Shown piece by piece: positions 19,383 through 27,398 of a stretch of DNA of 64,000 nucleotides. A model generated the notes under the pieces. That model saw only the letters and a list, made by a program, of their open reading frames with translations. It had not been told where the DNA came from and did not search any database. The position numbers and the translations under genes were made by a program. Source of the DNA: Nitratireductor soli (GTDB taxonomy: Bacteria; Pseudomonadota; Alphaproteobacteria; Rhizobiales; Rhizobiaceae); NCBI RefSeq assembly GCF_001050155.1, contig NZ_LFVY01000008.1:1-64000 (forward strand). The letters run 5' to 3'. The stretch's first letter is position 1. Each line of letters opens with the position of its first letter.

Positions 19383-20816
19383 TTACATGATGATGGTCTG
19401 CCCGACCGTGTTTTCCAGCAGTCCCGCCTCGGCAAATTGTACGCCGATGCCCGATTGCTTGATGCCGCCGAAGGGTGCATTGGGCTGGATCATGCCGTGC
19501 TTGTTGATCCAGGCGGTGCCGCATTCGAGCCTGAGCGCCAGTTCCCTGGCGCGCGCGGTGTCCTGCGACCAGATCGAGCCGCCGAGCCCGTTCGGGTTGT
19601 CGTTGGCGCGGGCGATGACGTCGTCGATGTCGGTGTAGCGGATGACGGGCAGGGCGGGGCCGAACTGCTCCTCGTCCACCAGCCGCATGCCGTGTTCGGC
19701 GTCGGCGACGATGGTTGGCGGGTAGAAATAGCCGGCACCGCCGGCCGGCGCGCCGCCGGTCAGTGCGCGTGCGCCCTGCGCCTTGGCCTCCTCGACCAGG
19801 CTTTTGACGCGCTCGAACTGCATTTCGTTCTGCACCGGCCCGAGCGCCACGCCCTCCTGCCGGCCGTCGCCCATCGGCATCGCGGCGGCAAGTGCCGCCA
19901 GCGCCTCGCAGACCGCGTCGTAGATGCTGTCATGCACGTAGAGCCGCTTGATGCAGGCGCAGGTCTGGCCGTTGTTGATGAAGGCGCCCCAGAAAAGGCC
20001 CTCGGCGATGGCCTGCGGATCGACGTCCGGCAGGACGATCGCCGCGTCGTTGCCGCCCAGCTCCAGCGTCAGGCGCTTCACCGTTTCGGCGGCAGACGCC
20101 ATGATCTTGCGGCCGGTGCCGGTCGAGCCGGTGAACACCATCTTGTCGATGCCTTGATGTGCCGACATGGCGGCGCCGATCTCGTTGCCGCCGCAGACGA
20201 TGTTGACCACGCCGGCGGGCAGAACCTGGTTGATCAGCTCGACAAAGCGGATGCTGCTGAGCGGCGTGTTGGGCGATGGCTTGATGACGACGCAATTGCC
20301 GGCCCTGACGGCGGGAATGATGTGCCAGGCGGCGATCAGAACGGGAAAGTTCCACGGCGTGATCGAGCCGACCACGCCGATCGGTTTCCGGTGAACCTGG
20401 ACGCGCCCCTCATTGCTGTCCTGAAGCACCGTCATCGGCAGGTCGAGGCCGGCGGTATGGCGTGTCCAGGCGGCAGCCCCGCCGATTTCCCATTGCGAGC
20501 CCAGCCCACCGAGCGGCTTGCCCTGCTCCGCCGTGAGCAGTGGTGCGAGTTCGGCGATGCCCGCCTCCAGCAGGTCGGCGATCCTGTTGCAGGCGGCCTT
20601 GCGCTCGGCGTCACCGGTGGCCGCCCAGGCGGGAAACGCGGCGCGCGCGGCGGCGACCGCCGCGTCGAGATCCTCGACCGTGCCGAGCGGCATCTGGCCG
20701 ACGAGCGTGCCGTTTGCCGGGTTGCGCACCGGCAGGCTTTCCCTTGCGCTCACGCCGCGGCCGGCGATGATGTTGTGAAATGGCCTGGCGTCCTGCGCGG
20801 TCGCGGTGTCCGTCAT
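19383..20816 (-). CDS. NAD(P)+-dependent aldehyde dehydrogenase
   Basis: This 477-residue protein is a complete aldehyde dehydrogenase. It has the cofactor region ITPWNFP, the FTGSTGTG loop, the general-base glutamate in LELGGND and the catalytic C286 in NNGQTCAC. It would oxidise the aldehyde made by the co-transcribed copper amine oxidase to the acid. Two adjacent ATG codons (20819, 20816) follow GGAGGAGG; 20816 has the better spacing. The DNA just upstream is homologous to the 3' end of an AraC gene and its downstream spacer, showing that an AraC gene once preceded it. Confidence 0.93.
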   Translation of the reverse strand: MTDTATAQDARPFHNIIAGRGVSARESLPVRNPANGTLVGQMPLGTVEDLDAAVAAARAAFPAWAATGDAERKAACNRIADLLEAGIAELAPLLTAEQGKPLGGLGSQWEIGGAAAWTRHTAGLDLPMTVLQDSNEGRVQVHRKPIGVVGSITPWNFPVLIAAWHIIPAVRAGNCVVIKPSPNTPLSSIRFVELINQVLPAGVVNIVCGGNEIGAAMSAHQGIDKMVFTGSTGTGRKIMASAAETVKRLTLELGGNDAAIVLPDVDPQAIAEGLFWGAFINNGQTCACIKRLYVHDSIYDAVCEALAALAAAMPMGDGRQEGVALGPVQNEMQFERVKSLVEEAKAQGARALTGGAPAGGAGYFYPPTIVADAEHGMRLVDEEQFGPALPVIRYTDIDDVIARANDNPNGLGGSIWSQDTARARELALRLECGTAWINKHGMIQPNAPFGGIKQSGIGVQFAEAGLLENTVGQTIIM

Positions 20817-20830
20817 CATGTTCCTCCTCC

Positions 20831-20961
20831 CCGTGTCGCTGCCTTTCGGGCAGCCTCGATCGGTCATAGTGGAGGGGAGCGGCACGCCTCGTCTTGGACT
20901 ATTGCGTCAGGCTCTTGGGCGAAGGCGACAGCGTATGGAGCCGGTATTCTCCGGGGGGAGG
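20831..20961. repeat. diverged copy of the AraC 3'-end region at 31794-31925
   Basis: These bases align over their whole length with 31794-31925, with about 80-85% identity by eye. They share blocks such as CTGCCTTTCGG, ATCGGTCAT and GACAGCGTATGGAGCCGGTA. The shared block covers the end of an AraC gene and the spacer below it. Confidence 0.7.
20899..20961 (-). pseudogene. 3' fragment of an AraC-family regulator gene
   Basis: Read on the minus strand, this stretch encodes GEYRLHTLSPSPKSLTQ and a stop. It is nearly identical to the C-terminus of the intact AraC protein at 31866-32831 (GEYRLHTLSPSPKGLTQ). The rest of the gene is missing; the upstream edge is joined to a LysR fragment. The position directly before the aldehyde dehydrogenase and amine oxidase genes matches a lost FeaR-like regulator of that operon. 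Confidence 0.75.
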
Positions 20962-20971
20962 CCTGTTCGAA

Positions 20972-21060
20972 CCCGCATATGACCGCTCATTGCCGATCGC
21001 GTCAGGACGATGAGGCCTCCGGCTGCGGCGAAGCTGTTGTAGCGGGCAATGGCGACGGGA
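20972..21060 (-). pseudogene. 5' fragment (HTH region) of a LysR-family gene
   Basis: The minus strand encodes VAIARYNSFAAAGG and then LTRSAMSGHMR, matching VAIARYGTFAAAG and LTQSAVSGHMR at the N-terminus of the intact LysR at 32895-33812. Only the helix-turn-helix region remains. It abuts the AraC 3' fragment, in the same order and strand as the intact LysR-AraC pair at 31.9-33.8 kb. A single large internal deletion of such a pair explains this. Confidence 0.72.
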
Positions 21061-21175
21061 ACCCTGGCCATGCCAACTGGTCGAGGGTGGTCTTCAGCCG
21101 AGGAGCGGCAAAATCGATGAACGCGCCGATCTTGGGCGCGACGAGCCGCGCATGAGGGAAGACCAGGTGAACCGG

Positions 21176-21970
21176 CTAGGGCGGCAGCGTGAAGGTGCCG
21201 AGCACCGGCACCAGCTTCCCGTCGCGGATCTGGTCGCTCACCATGTAGGACAGCGCAATCGCGATGCCATGCCCCATCTCGGCGGCCTGTATGGCGGCGA
21301 CGGCATCGTTGATTTCGAACGTCGGATGCAGGCTCACACTGCCCGGCTTCTGCTCGTTCAGAAAGCGCCATTCGCGGTTCGGCATGAGGCCTGTGAAGGC
21401 AATCACGGAATGGAGCCGCAGGTCCGCCGGTGACGCGGGCGCCCCGCGTCGGACGAGGTATTCCGGGCTTGCGACCAAGATCCGATGGACTGCACCAATC
21501 CTCTTGGCGATCAGGTTCGAATCCGGCAGATGCGCAATGCGCACCGCGACGTCGATCCCTTCCTCGACGAGGTTCGCGACCCGATCGAGCAGGAGAACCG
21601 AAGCCGTTATGCGCGGGTGCTGAGCGAGGAAACCGCAGACGACCGGTGCCAGCGCGGTTCGGCCGAACGCCACCGACGCCGTGACGGTAAGGTGACCCCG
21701 GGGCATTGCGGCGTCGCCGACCGCCTCCTTCTGGGCCGCGTCGAGATCCGCGAGGATGCGCCGCCCGCTCTTGAGGAAGCGCTCCCCGATATCGGTGATC
21801 GACAGGCTCCGTGTGGTGCGATTGAAGACGCGCGCGCCGAGCCGGTCCTCAAGTGCGGATATGGCGCGCGTCACGGCCGGCGGCGACAGACGCAGCTGTC
21901 GGCCGGCCTTGGCGAAACTGCCGGTTTCCGCCACCGCGATGAAGACCTCGATCTCATGCAGTCGGTCCAT
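21176..21970 (-). CDS. LysR-family regulator truncated by an in-frame amber codon
   Basis: This 264-residue LysR protein has a normal helix-turn-helix (ETGSFAKAGRQLRLSPPAVTRAISALE) and effector domain, but ends at LGTFTLPP with TAG at 21176-21178. In the same frame the code continues PVHLVFPHARLVAPKIGAF and on to a TGA at 21002-21004, exactly the expected LysR C-terminus. One base change (a Tyr codon to TAG) therefore removed the last helix, unless it is a sequencing error. Past about 21060 the read-through tail runs into the LysR fragment DNA. It is divergent from the CMD-DUF1348-PNPOx trio and probably regulated it. Confidence 0.85.
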   Translation of the reverse strand: MDRLHEIEVFIAVAETGSFAKAGRQLRLSPPAVTRAISALEDRLGARVFNRTTRSLSITDIGERFLKSGRRILADLDAAQKEAVGDAAMPRGHLTVTASVAFGRTALAPVVCGFLAQHPRITASVLLLDRVANLVEEGIDVAVRIAHLPDSNLIAKRIGAVHRILVASPEYLVRRGAPASPADLRLHSVIAFTGLMPNREWRFLNEQKPGSVSLHPTFEINDAVAAIQAAEMGHGIAIALSYMVSDQIRDGKLVPVLGTFTLPP

Positions 21971-21973
21971 TCA

Positions 21974-21994
21974 TTATTCCTTCTACCGGAATAA
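21974..21994. promoter_or_regulatory. 21-bp LysR-type operator candidate
   Basis: TTATTCC-N7-GGAATAA is a perfect inverted repeat that starts 4 bp upstream of the LysR start codon and faces the divergent gene at 22099. Its size and spacing fit a LysR site and would allow autorepression. Confidence 0.6.
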
Positions 21995-22098
21995 AGTGTT
22001 CCATACATCGAATATTCTTTCAATCAGCAGGATGAGCCAAATTTGAGATGAGCGGAGCCGCGGCGCACCGCACCACCAATGCAGAAGGATCAAAACTC

Positions 22099-22644
22099 AT
22101 GGCTCGTGTTGACGTTATCGACCCAAAGACCGCCACCGGCGAAGCCAAGGCGCTTCTAGACGCCGTCCAGAGCGGCCTCGGCATGGTTCCGAACTTCATC
22201 CGCGTGCTGGCGAATTCGCCGGCCGCGCTGAGTGCCTTTCTGGGCATCCATGGCATCGCCGGGGCAGGCGCGCTCGATCCCCAGACGCGCGAGCGCATCG
22301 CGCTCGCCGTCGCCGAACAGAATGCCTGCCAGTACTGCGTATCCGCGCATACGGCGATCGGCCTCAAGGTTGGCCTGGACAATCGGGAGATGCTCGCCAA
22401 TCGCATGGGGCGGTCCTCGGATGCCAAGTCGGAGGCCGCGCTGACCTTTGCCGGCGCGCTCGTCGAGCACACCGGTGCGGTGAGCAAGGCCGAGTTCGAC
22501 GCGGTGCGCGCGGCGGGCCATTCCGACGCGGAGATCATCGAGATCATCACGCATGTCGCGATGAACATCTTCACCAACCTGCTCGGCAAGGCCACCCAGG
22601 TCGAGATCGACTTCCCCAAAATCGAACTGACCAAGGTGGCGTGA
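22099..22644 (+). CDS. carboxymuconolactone decarboxylase/AhpD-family protein
   Basis: This 181-residue protein has the CMD/AhpD fold with the redox pair in [11 protein letters not shown] near residue 75, where the CxxC and following histidine form the thiol peroxidase-type site. Members with this motif act as alkylhydroperoxidases and not as lactone decarboxylases. It opens a rightward set of three genes (with DUF1348 and PNPOx-like proteins) divergent from a LysR gene. Such trios suggest detoxification of an electrophile or peroxide. The start is preceded by AAGGA. Confidence 0.9.
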   Translation: MARVDVIDPKTATGEAKALLDAVQSGLGMVPNFIRVLANSPAALSAFLGIHGIAGAGALDPQTRERIALAVAEQNACQYCVSAHTAIGLKVGLDNREMLANRMGRSSDAKSEAALTFAGALVEHTGAVSKAEFDAVRAAGHSDAEIIEIITHVAMNIFTNLLGKATQVEIDFPKIELTKVA

Positions 22645-22714
22645 CCAAACGCAAGACGGCTTGGCGCGGCTTCGGCCGCGCCTCCCTTGCCCGGAACAGA
22701 GAGAGGAGAACCCG

Positions 22715-23209
22715 ATGAACCAGATGACCCAGATGACCCAGACCAGCGCCCGTCCGCCTCTGCCGCCTTTCACCCGCGAGACCGCGATCCAGAAGGTGCG
22801 GATGGCGGAGGATGCATGGAACTCGCGCGACCCGGAGCGGGTGTCGCTCGCCTATACGGAAAACAGCCGGTGGCGCAACCGTGCCGAGTTCCCGGTCGGC
22901 CGCGCCGAGATCGTCGCCTTCCTGCAGCGCAAATGGGCGCGGGAGCTGGAGTATCGCCTGGTCAAGGAACTCTGGGCCTTCGTCGAGAACCGCATTGCGG
23001 TGCGCTTCGCCTATGAATGCCGCGACGCCGCCGGGAACTGGTTCCGCGCCCATGGCAATGAGAACTGGGAGTTCGACGAACGCGGCTTGATGCAACTGCG
23101 CTTCGCGAGCATCAACGACCAGCCGATTTCCGAAAGCGAACGGATGTTTCGCTGGCCGCAGGGACCTCGCCCTGCGGATCACCCCGGTCTTTCTGACCTC
23201 GGCCTGTAA
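22715..23209 (+). CDS. DUF1348/NTF2-like protein
   Basis: This 164-residue protein matches the DUF1348 family of NTF2-like (SnoaL-fold) proteins. The typical stretches [27 protein letters not shown] and [24 protein letters not shown] are seen. The cone-shaped fold usually binds a small hydrophobic ligand; catalytic function in this family is not established. The N-terminus carries a short [10 protein letters not shown] repeat. GAGAGGAG precedes the start. It is the middle gene of the CMD, DUF1348, PNPOx set. Confidence 0.88.
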   Translation: MNQMTQMTQTSARPPLPPFTRETAIQKVRMAEDAWNSRDPERVSLAYTENSRWRNRAEFPVGRAEIVAFLQRKWARELEYRLVKELWAFVENRIAVRFAYECRDAAGNWFRAHGNENWEFDERGLMQLRFASINDQPISESERMFRWPQGPRPADHPGLSDLGL

Positions 23210-23242
23210 CAGTCAGCATATGGGTCCCTGAAGGAGAACACC

Positions 23243-23866
23243 ATGCCGCATCACTTCGCCAAGATCGCCTTCACGCCGACCGTGAAAACGGTGCAGGAAG
23301 AACTTGGAAGCCGGCCCTCATATGCCCGTATCGAGGACAGGCCGGATGCGGTAAATCATCGCCTCGCGGGAGCGGAGGCCGCGTTCATCGCAGCGCGAAA
23401 TTCGCTCTACATGGCGACCGTCAGCGAGACGGGTTGGCCCTATATCCAGCATCGTGGCGGGCCGACCGGCTTCGTGCGGGTGCTCGACGAGAGCACGATC
23501 GGCTTCGCGGATTATCGCGGCAATCGCCAGTATGTCAGCGTCGGGAACCTGATGACGGACGACCGGGTCTCGATGTTCTTCATGGACTATCCGAACAGGA
23601 CGCGCCTGAAGCTGTTCGGCCGTGCCCGGATCATCGGGCTCGACGATCAGGCGGTTCTGTCGCGCCTCGATATGCCTGACTACCGGGCACGGATCGAGCG
23701 CGGAATTCTCATCACGATCGAAGGCTTCGACTGGAACTGCCCGCAGCACATCACCGAGCGCTATACGCTCGAGGAGACGCGCGCGGTGATGGCGCCGCTG
23801 ACGGCCCGGATCGCCGAACTCGAAGCCGAGCTGGCGCAACGCCCCGCGCCGCAACCAGCCGAATGA
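23243..23866 (+). CDS. pyridoxamine 5'-phosphate oxidase-like flavin protein
   Basis: This 207-residue protein has the split-barrel FMN-binding fold of the PNPOx family, seen in RNSLYMATVSETGWPYIQHRGG and FADYRGNRQYVSVGNL. The C-terminus is a short coiled coil (ARIAELEAELAQ). Such stand-alone proteins usually reduce or sense small molecules with FMN, not vitamin B6. It ends the three-gene set; a palindromic hairpin element follows 67 bp downstream. Confidence 0.88.
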   Translation: MPHHFAKIAFTPTVKTVQEELGSRPSYARIEDRPDAVNHRLAGAEAAFIAARNSLYMATVSETGWPYIQHRGGPTGFVRVLDESTIGFADYRGNRQYVSVGNLMTDDRVSMFFMDYPNRTRLKLFGRARIIGLDDQAVLSRLDMPDYRARIERGILITIEGFDWNCPQHITERYTLEETRAVMAPLTARIAELEAELAQRPAPQPAE

Positions 23867-23933
23867 GGCGTGTCTTCCCGCGCAAGCCGCCAATGCCCTT
23901 TCGATACCGCCGCTCGATTTCCCTGTTGTCTGC

Positions 23934-23976
23934 GCATTCGCCGGACGTCAGGTGATTCCACCTGACTGCGGAATGC
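23934..23976. repeat. two-copy covarying hairpin element, copy 1
   Basis: The inner stem GTCAGGTG/CACCTGAC (23947-23954 and 23959-23966) with an ATTC loop is enclosed by an outer stem GCATTC..GC/GCGGAATGC. A second copy is at 34362-34405, where the inner stem is identical and the outer stem differs on both sides in a compensating way. Both copies lie at the end of convergent genes, so a bidirectional terminator or REP-like element is likely. Confidence 0.65.
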
Positions 23977-24907
23977 CATCGGCACTGGCTGATGGCGTGC
24001 CGAATAGTTGCTGCCGGGAATGCATCGGGAAAAGGTTCGTCGCCATGAAGTCGACGAAGACTCTCACTTTGGGAGCGATGTGGCGGCTGGTTGGCCACAG
24101 CAGGCGAAACGGGCCGGTGTGGCGGACAAAATCCGACAGGACGGTGACGAGACGCCCGGTGGCGAGTTGATCGGCAATCGCAAAGTCGGGCAGACAGGCG
24201 ATGCCAATACCGCGTTCGGCCATCATGATGAGAGGTTCGATGGTGTTGACCACCGCGGTCGTCGGCAGTTCGAGGCGAATCTCTGTCTCACCTTCGCAGA
24301 GCGGCCAGGGCTCCAGTTTGCCGCTGGTGGCGTATCGGTGATGCAGACAGGCATGTCTCACGAGATCGTCGGGGACCTCAGGCGTACCGACCCGCTTGAG
24401 ATATTCGGGCGCCGCGACCAGGACCAGGCTGAACTGCCCCAGCATTCGCGACATGAGACGGGAATCGGCGACGTGGCCAGCCCGCACGACGATATCGAAG
24501 CCTTCCTCTATGACATCGACGAGGTGGTCCGAGAAATCCAGGTCAAGCTCTATGTCCGGGTAAAGGGCCATGAATTGCAGGATTGCAGGCATCATGAGCA
24601 TCGATACGATCGGCATGCTGACCTTGAGCTTGCCCCGGGGCGTATCGAGTGTCTGAGACAATTCCAACTCGGCCGCTTCCATCTCCGCCAGGATGCGCCG
24701 GCATCTCTCCAGGAACAATGAGCCTTCGCTTGTCAGGGTGATCGTCCTGGTCGATCGGTGCAGCAGCCGAACCTGCAATCGCGCCTCGAGCCGGGCGACC
24801 GCTTTCCCGATCGCCGATGACGAAACGCCAAGATGGTTGGCGGCAGCGGTAAAACTGCGCAACTCGGCGGCATGCACGAAGGCGGTCAGCGATCCAAGAC
24901 CATCCAT
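23948..24907 (-). CDS. LysR-family transcriptional regulator
   Basis: This 319-residue LysR protein has the helix-turn-helix LRSFTAAANHLGVSSSAIGKAV followed by the effector domain. It belongs to the CrgA-like branch, as suggested by the RSTRTITLTSEG stretch. The start at 24907 follows AAAGAGG. The last dozen residues (SADGIPQSGGIT) are encoded by the hairpin element at 23934-23976, so the tail looks extended by insertion of that element. It is divergent from the deacetylase-family gene at 25029, its likely target. Confidence 0.9.
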   Translation of the reverse strand: MDGLGSLTAFVHAAELRSFTAAANHLGVSSSAIGKAVARLEARLQVRLLHRSTRTITLTSEGSLFLERCRRILAEMEAAELELSQTLDTPRGKLKVSMPIVSMLMMPAILQFMALYPDIELDLDFSDHLVDVIEEGFDIVVRAGHVADSRLMSRMLGQFSLVLVAAPEYLKRVGTPEVPDDLVRHACLHHRYATSGKLEPWPLCEGETEIRLELPTTAVVNTIEPLIMMAERGIGIACLPDFAIADQLATGRLVTVLSDFVRHTGPFRLLWPTSRHIAPKVRVFVDFMATNLFPMHSRQQLFGTPSASADGIPQSGGIT

Positions 24908-24922
24908 TTCGACCTCTTTACG

Positions 24923-24933
24923 GACAAATTGTC
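24923..24933. promoter_or_regulatory. short inverted repeat in the lysR-deacetylase gap
   Basis: GACAA-A-TTGTC is an odd-centred inverted repeat 15 bp upstream of the LysR start. It is a possible LysR site, but it is short, so the call is weak. Confidence 0.3.
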
Positions 24934-25028
24934 TTATGTGACCGGAACTATATCTCATTGTTCCCTAATCGTGGTCAAACCTATGGTCGCGCCGATAACT
25001 GGACCATCCCGCAACAAGGAGTTGAACC

Positions 25029-25943
25029 ATGCGAGATTCCGTCGGCGCTCCACCGCAAGAGCACAACCGCTTTGAATTTTCAGCGATCACCGATCGCCCC
25101 AAGCTGGAGTGGCCAGAAGGAGCGCGAGTGGCTTTGTGGGTTATCCCCAATGTCGAGCATTTTTTGTTCGATCGGCCATCAAGTTCCATCATTCAGTCGA
25201 CAACCGGGTTTGTACCGGATGTCCTGAACTACGCATGGCGGGACTACGGCGTGCGCGTCGGGATCTGGCGCATGATGGAGATCATGGAGAGATATGGTGT
25301 GAAGGGCACCGTCGCACTCAACTCCGACGTTTGCGCTCACTATCCGAGCATCATCGAGGCCGGCAATTCACTCGACTGGGAGTGGATGGGACATGGCAGG
25401 AACAACTCCTCGGTGATAACCGGTATCCCCGAAATCGAGGAACGCAAGATCGTTCAGGAGGCTGTGTCGACGATCACTCAGGCGACGGGCATCGCACCTC
25501 GTGGCTGGCTCAGCCCCGCTCTCACGGAAACGCACCAGACGCCCGACATCCTCGCGGAGAATGGAATCCGCTACCTGGCGGACTGGACCAACGACGACCA
25601 GCCCTACGAGATGCGCGTGCGTTCCGGTACGATGCTTGCGATGCCTTATTCGGTGGAGATGAACGACTATACCGCGTTCCTTGAGCAAGGTTTGTCCGGT
25701 AAGGATTTCGGCGATGCGATCTGCGATCAGTTCGACCAGCTTTATGCCGATGGTGCCTCGACCGGGCGTGTCATGTCGCTTTGTCTCCATCCTTTCCTGA
25801 TCGGACAGCCGCACCGCGCGAAACATTTTGCCCGGGCGCTCAAATACATAACGTCCCACGATGGCGTATGGCTGGCCAAGGGCGGTGAGATCGCCGACTG
25901 GTACTCAGCTTCGGTGCCGACACCTCAACGACCCTCCATATGA
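25029..25943 (+). CDS. polysaccharide deacetylase-family protein (PuuE-like)
   Basis: This 304-residue protein has the NodB-type barrel and the length of the cofactor-independent allantoinase PuuE. Visible parts are GVRVGIWRMMEIMERYGVKGTVALNSD, WMGHGRNNS and the C-terminal LCLHPFLIGQPHRAK. Such proteins hydrolyse C-N bonds in allantoin, cyclic imides or chitin-like substrates. It is alone on its strand and divergent from a LysR gene. No purine genes are nearby, so an allantoinase role is not supported by context. Confidence 0.85.
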   Translation: MRDSVGAPPQEHNRFEFSAITDRPKLEWPEGARVALWVIPNVEHFLFDRPSSSIIQSTTGFVPDVLNYAWRDYGVRVGIWRMMEIMERYGVKGTVALNSDVCAHYPSIIEAGNSLDWEWMGHGRNNSSVITGIPEIEERKIVQEAVSTITQATGIAPRGWLSPALTETHQTPDILAENGIRYLADWTNDDQPYEMRVRSGTMLAMPYSVEMNDYTAFLEQGLSGKDFGDAICDQFDQLYADGASTGRVMSLCLHPFLIGQPHRAKHFARALKYITSHDGVWLAKGGEIADWYSASVPTPQRPSI

Positions 25944-25969
25944 GGCTCCGGTCTTTGCACGAAAGGCCC

Positions 25970-25988
25970 CTTGCCGTGTTGCGGCAAG
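25970..25988. terminator. hairpin between convergent deacetylase and EutH genes
   Basis: CTTGCCG-TGTTG-CGGCAAG gives a 7-bp stem directly downstream of the deacetylase gene. It is followed by further GC-rich inverted repeats (GCCGGC/GCCGGC). There is no clear T-run, so this is a moderate call for a transcription end. Confidence 0.4.
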
Positions 25989-26103
25989 CCGGCGAGGCCG
26001 GCCTGGTTTGCTGACCCGGCCGGCTCAGTTTCGATGCGCTCCCTGAGGTTCCGGCGGCCAATCCGCGGAGGCTTCCGGGTCATGCCAAGGCAAGCAACCC
26101 GAC

Positions 26104-27336
26104 CTATTCTGCGGGCACTGGCCGAGCTTGCGCGGCGGTATCCGCTTCAAGGGATGCCAGTTCCATGGCCTTCGGTACGGACAGCCATATGGCCAGCATG
26201 AAGCCGGCTGCGCCGCCGAGCAGCTTTCCGAGCATGAGTGGCAGGATCATGCTCGGCTGGAAGTTGGCCGAGAAGGCGAGATGGTCACCGAAGGTGAAGG
26301 CCGCGCAGACGGCGAATGCGATGGCCAGCACCTTGTCCTTCGGCTGCATCCTGCCGACCAGGCGGTACATGGCCAGTATGTTCGCGCTTGCAGCAAGAAG
26401 TCCTGCGGCGCCCTCTGGCGAGAGGCCGATGCGTGCGCCGATCACCTGCATCGGTCCGGCCAGATACTTGGTCAGGAGGTAGACCATGGGGAACGCGCCG
26501 GCGAGCATGATACCGATGTAGCCTGCGATTTCCAGGGCGCGGAACTGGTCCTGCTCGTCGGCAATGATGGGGTCGAAGCCCCAGGAGCCGAATACGGCAC
26601 TGAAGAACCCGGTGAAATATTCGACGATCGAGGCGACCAGGACCAGGGTTATGCCGGCATACATGATGCGCCCGAACCAGAGGAACCCGTTGATCATCGC
26701 GTCCGGAGCGAAACGCAGGCCAAGCGCAATGGCGAGGCAGAAGACGATCAGCGGCAGGAGATTGCGCAGAATGTCGACCATGGTCAGGGCGATCTGATGG
26801 CTTGCCTCGGCGGTTGTCGAGATGTCGGGCCGGATATCAAGCCCGGTCAGGGCGATGAGCATGCAGGCGATGAAAACGCCGATCGGCACGCTGAGAATGC
26901 CCGACATGATGCCGAGCGCCATGTACTTGTGATCGGATTTGGCCAGCATCGCCAGGCCGACCGGAATGGAAAAGATGATGGTGGCGCCCGACATGAAGCC
27001 GACGACGGTCGCGATCATCCAGGCATCCCGCGATTGCGCGAGCGCGTCGGCCAACTGGTAGCCACCCATGTCGACGGCAATCACCGTGGTCGCCGCGATG
27101 GACGGATCGGCTCCGACCATCGCGAACAGCGGACCGACGGCGACGCGGATGAACTCGGACAGATAGGGGATTGCAGCCATGATGCCGGCCACGGGAATGA
27201 AGATCGGGCCGATGGCGTGCAGGCCCTCGATGAACTCCTTGCCGAGCCCGGTTTCCGGATTTCTGATCGAAGCGATGGCGCCGGCAACGGCGCATGCCAT
27301 GATGACGTAGATGACGTAGGTACCGATTGAAGCCAT
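26104..27336 (-). CDS. EutH-family ethanolamine permease
   Basis: This 410-residue inner-membrane protein matches EutH over its length. It shows VIAVDMGGYQLADAL, SGATIIFSIPVGLAML, ALGIMSG, DAMINGFLWFGR and FAVCAAFTFGDHLAFSANF, the last close to the FALGDHLGFAA motif of enteric EutH. EutH facilitates ethanolamine entry. Here it is the last gene of an operon with a choline-kinase-like protein and a dimethylglycine dehydrogenase-like flavoprotein. No ethanolamine ammonia lyase or microcompartment genes are present, so the substrate may be an ethanolamine derivative such as an N-methylated form. Confidence 0.9.
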   Translation of the reverse strand: MASIGTYVIYVIMACAVAGAIASIRNPETGLGKEFIEGLHAIGPIFIPVAGIMAAIPYLSEFIRVAVGPLFAMVGADPSIAATTVIAVDMGGYQLADALAQSRDAWMIATVVGFMSGATIIFSIPVGLAMLAKSDHKYMALGIMSGILSVPIGVFIACMLIALTGLDIRPDISTTAEASHQIALTMVDILRNLLPLIVFCLAIALGLRFAPDAMINGFLWFGRIMYAGITLVLVASIVEYFTGFFSAVFGSWGFDPIIADEQDQFRALEIAGYIGIMLAGAFPMVYLLTKYLAGPMQVIGARIGLSPEGAAGLLAASANILAMYRLVGRMQPKDKVLAIAFAVCAAFTFGDHLAFSANFQPSMILPLMLGKLLGGAAGFMLAIWLSVPKAMELASLEADTAAQARPVPAE

Positions 27337-27398
27337 TTTGCCTTCCCTCCCAGTGTGCGAAATGCGCCCCCGGCAACTTTACGACGCCGGTTGATCGA

